DNA of 12,634 nt, taken from NCBI GenBank assembly GCA_003132905.1, contig PKZC01000238.1, forward strand, positions 1 through 12,634, given 5' to 3'. Below, one piece after another: positions 7,101 through 12,634 of the stretch; positions within the stretch are counted from its first letter, which is position 1; each line of letters opens with the position of its first letter. This stretch comes from Bryobacterales bacterium. GTDB lineage: Bacteria; Acidobacteriota; Terriglobia; Bryobacterales; Bryobacteraceae. Below the pieces are notes generated by a model. The model was not told where the DNA came from. It worked only from the letters and a program-made list of their open reading frames with translations, and did no database searches. Both the position numbers and the translations under genes were made by a program.

Positions 7101-7299
7101 GAATTTATTATCCCACGCGATTCAAGACCATCCCCAAAACATACTTGCCCAGACCTGTCGTCACTGTGCCAAAGAATACACCCCCGGACCAACCCAATGA
7201 CAGACTCCAACGAGCGTAGTACGATAGTTGCATCCATACTGGTATTACGATAGTGCAAATGTCATGATTGAAAGAGATTGAGCCAAGGAGATCTTCCGA
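7101..7299. promoter_or_regulatory. Divergent promoter region between GAF gene and bactofilin
   Basis: This 199-bp gap holds both promoters. Two perfect copies of TACGATAGT occur at 7220-7228 and 7246-7254, 26 bp apart, each followed by a GCA-containing run (TGCAT and GCAAAT). Each copy includes TACGAT, a fair match to a -10 box, but no -35 at 16-18 bp is obvious. They could be operator half-sites on successive helical faces or tandem -10 elements. The bactofilin Shine-Dalgarno AAGGAG is at 7285-7290. Confidence 0.4.
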
Positions 7300-7869
7300 A
7301 TGTGGAACAAACGGAAAGAAGAAGAATATCCGCCGAAATCGCCCGCGACGCCGGCCGCGACAACTAGCCCCATCAAGGAGAACGCCCCAATGTCGACGAA
7401 TGCTGCTCCCGCCCATCACGCCACCGAGTCCAGAGGACCGGCGGTCATCGGAAAGTCTGTCATGATCAAGGGACAGATCTTCAGCCGCGAGGACCTGACG
7501 ATAGATGGCGAGATCGATGGTTCGGTCGAACTGCATGAGCACCGTCTCACAGTGGGACCGAACGGCAAGCTGCAAGCCGGGGTAAAGGCGCGCGAAGTGG
7601 TGGTGCTCGGGACTATTCACGGAAACGTAGAGGCGTCCGATAAGATCGACATTCGCAAGGACGCGAAACTGGTGGGCGATATCAAGACTGCCCGCATCGT
7701 GATCGAGGATGGGGCATTTTTCAAGGGCAGCATCGACATCGCGCGGCCCGAAGCGCCCAGGACTCCGGCGACTCCTCAAGCCAAGCCGCAGTCGGCCAAC
7801 GCTCCTGCCTCCAACACTGCCGTAACACCGGCCAACGCGCCCGCCACAGCTACTGCCGGCGAACGCTAG
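7300..7869 (+). CDS. Bactofilin (polymer-forming cytoskeletal protein)
   Basis: This is a 189-residue protein. The bactofilin (DUF583) right-handed beta-helix spans about 47-148, from VIGKSVMIKGQIFSREDLTI through GEIDGSVEL, GKLQAGVKAREVVVLGTIHG and KLVGDIKTARIVIEDGAFFKG. Disordered, Pro/Ala/Thr-rich tails flank it (11-46 and 149-189). Bactofilins self-assemble without nucleotide into filaments that scaffold cell-envelope enzymes or place polar complexes. The basic N-terminus MWNKRK resembles the short membrane-targeting peptide described for other bactofilins. AAGGAG nine bases before ATG 7300 supports this start over the internal Met31. It is probably cotranscribed with the methyltransferase-fold gene 61 bp downstream. 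A long open frame on the opposite strand is a shadow. Confidence 0.95.
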   Translation: MWNKRKEEEYPPKSPATPAATTSPIKENAPMSTNAAPAHHATESRGPAVIGKSVMIKGQIFSREDLTIDGEIDGSVELHEHRLTVGPNGKLQAGVKAREVVVLGTIHGNVEASDKIDIRKDAKLVGDIKTARIVIEDGAFFKGSIDIARPEAPRTPATPQAKPQSANAPASNTAVTPANAPATATAGER

Positions 7870-7875
7870 GGGCCA

Positions 7876-7892
7876 GATCTCGGACTGAGATC
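7876..7892 (+). other. Small hairpin between bactofilin and methyltransferase-fold genes
   Basis: GATCTC (7876-7881) and GAGATC (7887-7892) are perfect inverted arms with a 5-base loop GGACT, seven bases after the bactofilin stop. A further GAGATC occurs at 7904-7909. No T run follows, so it is not a standard terminator. It may stabilise the upstream mRNA or tune expression of the second gene. Confidence 0.45.
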
Positions 7893-7930
7893 AGCTTGCA
7901 GGTGAGATCTTCCAAGGAAGGAGTGGAGCT

Positions 7931-8590
7931 TTGCTGAAGGACCGGTTAAGGTCGGAACCGTTTTCACCCTCGCTTCACTCGCCTCCCAAGAAGTCGGGGG
8001 GCCAACCGCAGAATCGCGCCAGCAACGGCCTGGACCAGTTCTTCGCTTCCCTCCAAGATCAGCAGGGCCTTTCCATCCTGGACTTCTCGGGCGCCAGCCA
8101 AGCCAATATCAGCTTCATCACTTCCATGGGGCACAAGATTTATTCCAACGATGCATTGCGCACTTTGGAAGAAGCGTTCGGCACCGGCGGCGATTTTATC
8201 GCCAATCAATCCGACCCGGAACGCGCCGCGAAGTTTCTTCGGGAGAACCTGGATTTTCCGGATCGCAGTTTTGACGGCGCGCTCATCTGGGACACGCTGC
8301 AGTTCCTTGCCCCGCCTCTGCTGCAAGACACCGTAGACCGGTTGTACCGCATCCTGCGTCCGCAATCGTCGCTACTGGCATTCTTCCACGCCGAGGAGAA
8401 AGCGCAGACCGCGCCGCTCTACTCCTACCGCATTGTTGAGTCGAAAATTATGTCGCTCACCCCACGCAACCAGGAGCGGCCGGTGCAATACTTCAACAAT
8501 CGCAGCCTGGAGAAGCTCTTCCAGAAATTTAATTCCGTGAAATTCTTCCTCACTCGCGATCACTTGAGAGAAGTGATCGTTCGCCGCTGA
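7931..8590 (+). CDS. Class I SAM-methyltransferase-fold protein with degenerate motif I
   Basis: This is a 219-residue protein. A disordered basic N-terminus (1-33) precedes a Rossmann-type core. ILDFSGASQANISFITSMGH (49-68) sits where motif I (LDxGxGxG) belongs. Asp74 in YSNDALRTLE is in the motif II position. FDGALIWDTLQFLAPPLLQD (114-133) is the post-motif strand and helix, followed by RLYRILRPQSSLLAFFHAEE (137-156). The layout is typical of small-molecule methyltransferases, but the glycine loop is reduced, so SAM binding may be weak or lost. The substrate is unknown. TTG 7931 is chosen because AAGGAG (7918-7923) lies seven bases upstream. Position behind bactofilin suggests an operon and a possible envelope or cytoskeletal link. 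The gene converges on the DUF481 gene 12 bp away. Confidence 0.75.
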   Translation: MLKDRLRSEPFSPSLHSPPKKSGGQPQNRASNGLDQFFASLQDQQGLSILDFSGASQANISFITSMGHKIYSNDALRTLEEAFGTGGDFIANQSDPERAAKFLRENLDFPDRSFDGALIWDTLQFLAPPLLQDTVDRLYRILRPQSSLLAFFHAEEKAQTAPLYSYRIVESKIMSLTPRNQERPVQYFNNRSLEKLFQKFNSVKFFLTRDHLREVIVRR

Positions 8591-8602
8591 AGACTCCCGG
8601 TC

Positions 8603-9727
8603 CTACGGCAGCGAGTACGTCAACCCAAAGGTTATCTGCGCCGAATTCTTGCGGAAGCCCGGAGCCGGATCGTTGAGGAACGAGTCGATGAAGCCCGCCG
8701 ATGCGTTCAACCGCTTGTAGAGTGGCAGCGTGAACAGCGCGTTGAAGGCTGCTGAATATGCATTGGTATTGTTCCAGGCCGGCGTAAAGGTCAAATGCTG
8801 GTCGAACGTCAGGCGCTTGAATTTCCGATTGAATGCTTCGGCGAAAATGGAGCCGATCAGATCTTGATCGGGAGCGCCCTGAAATTGCTGGCGCAGATAA
8901 CTCACGCTGGTTTTCAGATCGAGCGTCTCATTGGCGCGCTGAATAACAGTGATCCCAATTCCGCCGCTATAGGTCTGCTGGAGATCCAGACCCTGCGAGA
9001 AATTATGATCGAACGCGCCTTGTCCAAAAAAGTACAAGCGCGGCTTGAAGTATTCATCGCGCTCGGCATCGCCGTGAAAAATGGCGGTTTTGATGCTGGG
9101 CGTTCCAGGCTGCGTCACCTCGCCGTAGGCCGCGGCAAGATTCAAGCTGGTCCGGTTGCGCGGATCAAGCCAGTTCTCGGTAGGGATGGAGCGCACCAGA
9201 CTTACCGCTCCGGTAAACGACTCGCTGTCTTGGGTTGCATTCACCACTGCCGCCCCGACGGTCACCGTTCCCTTCCAAGCTTCGAAAAATCCAGGCTGGT
9301 GCTCTAGCGCCTTCTGGAATCCCGCCTGGTCGACAATTTGCCCGGCATCGGCCACCGGGATCGGCGCGGCATTTGATCCAGGCGTTTCGGCTGCCAAATG
9401 CACTTGCTCGTCTTGCACCGATAGTGTGCCCTGCCGGATGCTGGTCGCCTCGCTGGGCTTCCGAAGCTTTACACCCTTGGGTATGACGGCCACCTTCACC
9501 GAACTTTGGAGCTCTTTCACTTTGCTCCAATCGACGTTGATTTCACCCAGTGCGTCGCTCTTAAACGTTAGTGAGGTACCAGACGATCTGACAAACTGCC
9601 CGGTGAGTCTTTCCCCATCTGTGAAGAGCAGCACATCGGGCTCGGGTTTGGGTTGAGCGATAAGAACCGACATTCCAAACAGGCCCATCCCCAGTGCCGT
9701 CAACGCACAACATAGTTCAATTCGCAT
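8603..9727 (-). CDS. DUF481-family outer-membrane beta-barrel protein
   Basis: From ATG 9727 the protein is 374 residues: a signal peptide (1-24, ending SVLIAQP), a small beta domain (about 31-85, VLLFTDGERLTGQFVRSSG and LGEINVDWSKVKEL), a linker, then about 150-374 of alternating beta strands. Examples of the strands are GTVTVGAAVVNAT, NRTSLNLAAAYGE, PRLYFFGQGAFDHNF, GGIGITVIQ and ITFGLTYSLP. This matches DUF481 proteins (YdiY-like, salt-induced outer-membrane proteins), whose molecular role is unclear. The frame stays open up to GTG 9856, but that start would overlap the divergent SYLF gene and put 43 residues before the signal peptide, so 9727 is preferred. No Shine-Dalgarno is seen at 9727. 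The last residue is Pro, not the aromatic usually recognised by BAM. Confidence 0.85.
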   Translation of the reverse strand: MRIELCCALTALGMGLFGMSVLIAQPKPEPDVLLFTDGERLTGQFVRSSGTSLTFKSDALGEINVDWSKVKELQSSVKVAVIPKGVKLRKPSEATSIRQGTLSVQDEQVHLAAETPGSNAAPIPVADAGQIVDQAGFQKALEHQPGFFEAWKGTVTVGAAVVNATQDSESFTGAVSLVRSIPTENWLDPRNRTSLNLAAAYGEVTQPGTPSIKTAIFHGDAERDEYFKPRLYFFGQGAFDHNFSQGLDLQQTYSGGIGITVIQRANETLDLKTSVSYLRQQFQGAPDQDLIGSIFAEAFNRKFKRLTFDQHLTFTPAWNNTNAYSAAFNALFTLPLYKRLNASAGFIDSFLNDPAPGFRKNSAQITFGLTYSLP

Positions 9728-9839
9728 GTTTTTGTAAGACGCACCAACCGCCCGAAATGCTTCGAACCATTTTGGGACGCTAAAAGGAGAGACACGTTCT
9801 ACGTCGTATCGGCGTCTAAGTGGCGAGGTGGTGTAAGGC
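9728..9839. promoter_or_regulatory. Divergent promoter region DUF481 / SYLF
   Basis: This 112-bp gap separates two oppositely transcribed envelope genes. Before the SYLF ATG there is GAGGTG (9823-9828) and a closer AAGG (9835-9838), a plausible ribosome binding site. An isolated AAAAGGAGA (9783-9791) has no start codon at a suitable distance. No confident promoter boxes were found. Confidence 0.35.
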
Positions 9840-10523
9840 ATGTTCAAGACATTCACATTCGTTGCGGCGAGCGCCGCAGTCCTCGCTACGGGTCTGTGGG
9901 CCCAAGAGGAAACCCCGGATCATCGGCTCCGTGCGGCAGCCGACGTATTTCACGAAGTTACGGCCGCCCCGGATAGAGGCATCCCGAGGGATTTGCTTGA
10001 GAGAGCGCAATGCGTCGTCATTGTTCCCGGTCTGAAGAAGGCTGCGTTTCTGGTAGGCGGAGATTATGGACGCGGCTACGCGCTTTGCCGTCACGCTGGC
10101 GGATGGACCGGGCCAGCGGCCATTAAGTTCGGGGGCGGCAGCTTCGGTGCACAAATCGGCGCCGAATCCACCGACGTGGTGATGCTAGTGATGGATCGCA
10201 AGGGAATGGAGAAACTGGCTGCCGATAAGTTTACCGTTGGAGCGGATGCGTCCGCGGCCGCTGGGCCAGTGGGCCGGACCGCCGCAGCCGATACCGATGC
10301 GTCGCTGCACGCCGAGATCCTCTCATGGTCGCGTGCCCACGGCGCGTTCGCGGGCGTTTCGTTGGACGGAACTGTCGTCAGCAAAGACGGAAGCGAGGAT
10401 CGCAAGTTATATGGCATGGATGAGAGCAACCGAGCCATCCTGCACGGCGATGTTCCCGCTCCAGCCGTGTCTAGCGTTCTGACATCGGAACTCGAGCAGT
10501 ATCGCCACAAAGAGCACAGCTAG
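9840..10523 (+). CDS. SYLF-domain (DUF500) lipid-binding protein, exported
   Basis: This is a 227-residue protein. A signal peptide (1-21, cleaving near LWAQ) is followed by a SYLF domain covering about 27-225: LRAAADVFHEVTAAPDRGIP at 30-49, LLERAQCVVIVPGLKKAAFL at 52-71, GGDYGRGYALCR at 73-84, the GGGSFGAQIGAESTDVVMLV core at 98-117, and KFTVGADASAAAGPVGRTAA at 130-149. SYLF proteins bind phosphoinositides in eukaryotes and anionic lipids generally. Bacterial secreted forms are presumed periplasmic, with no firmly established role. The length is typical. It is divergent from the DUF481 gene and convergent with the PilT-like gene 14 bp away. Cys58 and Cys83 could form a disulfide after export, but this is inference. 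Confidence 0.92.
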   Translation: MFKTFTFVAASAAVLATGLWAQEETPDHRLRAAADVFHEVTAAPDRGIPRDLLERAQCVVIVPGLKKAAFLVGGDYGRGYALCRHAGGWTGPAAIKFGGGSFGAQIGAESTDVVMLVMDRKGMEKLAADKFTVGADASAAAGPVGRTAAADTDASLHAEILSWSRAHGAFAGVSLDGTVVSKDGSEDRKLYGMDESNRAILHGDVPAPAVSSVLTSELEQYRHKEHS

Positions 10524-10537
10524 GCGATCGGCGCGAG

Positions 10538-11710
10538 TCATTCCTGCAAGTAGCGCCGTAGCTCCTCGGGGCGGAAGCATCGGGCAGCAGCCATCTCCCG
10601 GCTGATACGCCCTGTCCGCACCATCTCGGCGAGGGATTGTTCCATGGTGATCATTCCTTCGCCGCGTCCCGTGGAGACGGCGCTGTAGAGTTGGTGATCT
10701 TCCCCTTTGCGAATCAAGCTTCGAATTCCACTGCTCGCCATCAGAATTTCTACCGCGGGATAGCGAGCCGCTTTGTCACCTGACCCTGTAGCTTGTGCCG
10801 GGATTAGTTGCTGCGCGACCACGGCCAGCAGCGAGAGAGAAAACTGCTGGCGGATCTGCGCTTGATTGGCTGCCGGGAACGAATCTAGAATACGCGACAC
10901 AGCCTGGGAAGTGTCGTTGGTATGCAGCGTCGAGAGCACCAGATGCCCGGTCTCGGCCGCGGTAAGAACAGTGGCAATTGTCTCCGGATCGCGCATTTCT
11001 CCCACCAGAATCACGTCGGGCGTTTGACGCAGGATGCCACGCACGGAGCTGGCGAAATCCGGAGCGTCGCTTCCTACCTCGATCTGTTCGACGATCGAGC
11101 TGCGATTGGCGTGCATAAACTCAATGGGATCCTCGATGGTCACAATGTGATTGCGGCGCTGGGCATTGATCAAGTCGACTAACGCAGCCAGTGTCGAGCT
11201 CTTGCCGCAGCCGGTGGGACCAGTGATGAGGATCAATCCCTGGCGCGATTCGGCCAAACGGCGGAGCGTGGCCGGCAGATGGAGAGATTCAATGGTCGGA
11301 ATTTTATCCGGGAGCAGGCGGATGCTGCCCGCCAAGGTTCCTCTTTGATGATGGACGTTAGCGCGGAAGCGTCCGATGCCTTCGCGCGTAAAGCACAAGT
11401 CCACTGATTTGTTTTGTTGCAGATCCTGGTATTGCTTGGGGACCAGCAGCGGCAGCAGCAGGTTGCGTGTATCTTCGGCAGTGAGTGCGGGGCCGGCCGC
11501 GGGTGTCAGGGCGCCGTTTACGCGCATGGAAACGGGGACGCCCGAGATCAAAAGCACATCGGACGCGCCTTGGCGCGCTGCAAACACCAGCAGTTGGTCG
11601 AGCGTGGCAGTTCCCTGCCCGCTCGGGAGTTGTTGCGCTTGCCGCGACCCGGGCGCGACACGGTTCAGATCAGCGACAATCTGCGCAAGTTCATCGTCGA
11701 AGACAGCCAC
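10538..11710 (-). CDS. Type IV pilus retraction ATPase, PilT family
   Basis: This is a 390-residue hexameric secretion/pilus ATPase. A non-conserved N-terminal extension (1-35) precedes the PilT N-domain, where GASDVLLISGVPVSMRVNGAL (48-68) replaces the usual SDLHL motif. Catalytic motifs are intact: Walker A GPTGCGKS (164-171), Asp box TIEDPIEF (191-198), Walker B ILVGEMRD (234-241) with Glu238, and His box HLVLSTLHTND (256-266). The C-terminal part GIRSLIRKGEDHQLYS (328-343) corresponds to the PilT AIRNLIRE retraction motif, and GMITMEQSL follows. The family powers pilus retraction and twitching at the cytoplasmic membrane. No other pilus gene is nearby, so it may be one of several PilT paralogues. 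The start is GTG 11710, without a clear Shine-Dalgarno. Confidence 0.93.
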   Translation of the reverse strand: MAVFDDELAQIVADLNRVAPGSRQAQQLPSGQGTATLDQLLVFAARQGASDVLLISGVPVSMRVNGALTPAAGPALTAEDTRNLLLPLLVPKQYQDLQQNKSVDLCFTREGIGRFRANVHHQRGTLAGSIRLLPDKIPTIESLHLPATLRRLAESRQGLILITGPTGCGKSSTLAALVDLINAQRRNHIVTIEDPIEFMHANRSSIVEQIEVGSDAPDFASSVRGILRQTPDVILVGEMRDPETIATVLTAAETGHLVLSTLHTNDTSQAVSRILDSFPAANQAQIRQQFSLSLLAVVAQQLIPAQATGSGDKAARYPAVEILMASSGIRSLIRKGEDHQLYSAVSTGRGEGMITMEQSLAEMVRTGRISREMAAARCFRPEELRRYLQE

Positions 11711-11799
11711 AGAAATAGTATGACGCGTGTGCGCGGTGGTGCGTTGCGGCTCGCGTTACACTAGAGGGACAGTTAGCTCGCTCCCAGAATCAGATTCCC
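11711..11799. promoter_or_regulatory. Divergent region between PilT-like gene and MATE gene
   Basis: This 89-bp gap should carry both promoters. TACACT at 11756-11761 is a possible -10 box for the rightward MATE gene, but no good -35 lies 16-18 bp upstream. There is no Shine-Dalgarno close to either start codon, so short or leaderless 5' ends are possible. Confidence 0.3.
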
Positions 11800-12634
11800 A
11801 TGAGTAACGGCAACACCACGGAAGCGCGTGTCCCCGGATTCTGGTCCTCTCTGCGCGAAGCGGTGATGGGGTCGAGCCAGGATTTCACCGAAGGCAGCAT
11901 CGGCCGGGCCATTGTGTTGCTGGCCGTCCCGATGGTGCTCGAGATGATCATGGAATCGCTGTTCGGCGTGGTGGACGTCTTCTGGGTAGCGCATTTAGGA
12001 GCAGACGCGATCACCACCGTTGGACTCACCGAGACCTGCCTGACTATCGTATTCGTGATTGCTCTGGGTTTAAGCATGGGCGCCACAGCGATGGTGGCGC
12101 GGCGCATCGGCGAGAAGGACGAAGCGGCAGCGGGTCTGGTGGCGGTTCAGGCAATCGTGGTTGGCTTGGTGGTTTCGGCGATGGCCGCTACGGTGGGGTA
12201 CTTCTATGCAGCGGACCTGCTGCGCCTGATGGGTGCGACGGAAAACGTAGTAAAGATCGGTACCGGTTATACGCGGATGATCTTTGGAGGCAGCGCAACT
12301 ATTTTTCTACTGTTCCTGATCAATGCGGTGTTTCGCGGTGCGGGCGATGCGGTGGTTGCAATGCGCGCGCTGTGGATCGCTAACATCGTGAATATTTGTT
12401 TGAATCCGTGCCTGATTTTCGGAATCGGTCCGTTTCCGCGGCTGGGCGTCACGGGCTCAGCGGTCGGCACCACCATCGGGCGTGGCATCGGCGTGATGTT
12501 TCAACTTTGGATACTGACTTCGGGGCGCGGCCGCTTCGTGATTCGTGCTCCGCAGGTGCGTCTGGATTTCGCCGTGATGGCGCGAATGATCCGGCTTTCG
12601 TTGAGTGCGATTTTCCAATACCTGGTGCAAATGG
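11800..12634 (+). CDS. MATE-family multidrug/Na+ efflux transporter (C-terminus outside window)
   Basis: The frame is open from ATG 11800 to the right edge (278 residues and one base), so this is roughly the first 60% of a usual 450-residue MATE protein. A cytoplasmic N-terminus (1-30) is followed by hydrophobic helices at about 35-57, 72-98, 113-138, 156-178, 188-210 and 217-240. Family signatures are IGRAIVLLAVPMVLEMIMES (34-53), VVDVFWVAHLGADAITTVGL (57-76), LSMGATAMVARRIGEKD (91-107), VFRGAGDAVVAMRALW (177-192) and LNPCLIFGIGPFPRLGVTGSA (201-221). MATE proteins export cationic drugs and metabolites in exchange for Na+ or H+; the substrate cannot be predicted. ATG 11800 is preferred because the N-terminus fits homologues, although the ribosome binding site is weak. 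The gene is divergent from the PilT-like gene. Confidence 0.92.
   Translation, partial: MSNGNTTEARVPGFWSSLREAVMGSSQDFTEGSIGRAIVLLAVPMVLEMIMESLFGVVDVFWVAHLGADAITTVGLTETCLTIVFVIALGLSMGATAMVARRIGEKDEAAAGLVAVQAIVVGLVVSAMAATVGYFYAADLLRLMGATENVVKIGTGYTRMIFGGSATIFLLFLINAVFRGAGDAVVAMRALWIANIVNICLNPCLIFGIGPFPRLGVTGSAVGTTIGRGIGVMFQLWILTSGRGRFVIRAPQVRLDFAVMARMIRLSLSAIFQYLVQM

Noticed and set aside
7108..7779. 223-codon minus-strand open frame opposite bactofilin
   Set aside because: It overlaps a clear bactofilin gene with a strong ribosome site, has low-complexity Arg/Ser/Phe-rich translation and no family motif. It is a GC-bias shadow frame.
9728..9856. Extended N-terminus of the DUF481 protein (start at GTG 9856 or ATG 9841)
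   Set aside because: It would overlap the divergent SYLF gene and place 43 residues ahead of a normal signal peptide; ATG 9727 fits better.

Overview
The window is about 12.6 kb of moderately GC-rich bacterial chromosome. Genes are packed on both strands, with several divergent and convergent pairs. The mix of tandem-PAS and CHASE3 sensor kinases, a bactofilin, a lone PilT-type ATPase, SYLF and DUF481 envelope proteins and a YCF48-like propeller fits an Acidobacteriota genome, perhaps Solibacter/Bryobacter-like. That placement is inferred from gene content only. I see no rRNA, tRNA, transposase, phage gene or CRISPR array, so this looks like ordinary chromosome.

Region 1 (1-3760, minus strand) is a signalling block. 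A CHASE3-HisKA-HATPase-REC hybrid histidine kinase (3631-1526) lies upstream of a second sensor (1410 to beyond the left edge). The second sensor opens with a three-helix membrane domain closely resembling the ethylene-binding domain of plant ETR1 and cyanobacterial Etr1, including the copper-ligand Cys and His. At least three PAS domains follow, and the first and third are a recent internal duplication. Region 2 (3761-4636, plus) is a class IV aminotransferase divergent from the kinase.

Region 3 (4637-5411) is 775 bp without a credible gene. It carries about seven copies of a short purine-rich motif. Region 4 (5412-7100, minus) is a two-gene unit of a GAF-domain protein followed by a secreted YCF48-like propeller. 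The two lie in the same frame, separated by one stop codon and 6 bp. The propeller's signal peptide seems to be encoded by a low-complexity repeat, and the gene also holds an 18-bp x 3 minisatellite. Region 5 (7300-8590, plus) is a bactofilin and a methyltransferase-fold protein with an eroded SAM-binding loop, probably one operon.

Region 6 (8603-12634) holds a DUF481 outer-membrane protein (minus), a divergent SYLF lipid-binding protein (plus), a convergent PilT-family ATPase (minus), and the first 278 codons of a MATE-family exporter (plus) that runs off the right edge. The left and right halves show no obvious shared pathway. The most interesting item is the ethylene-receptor-like sensor at the left edge.
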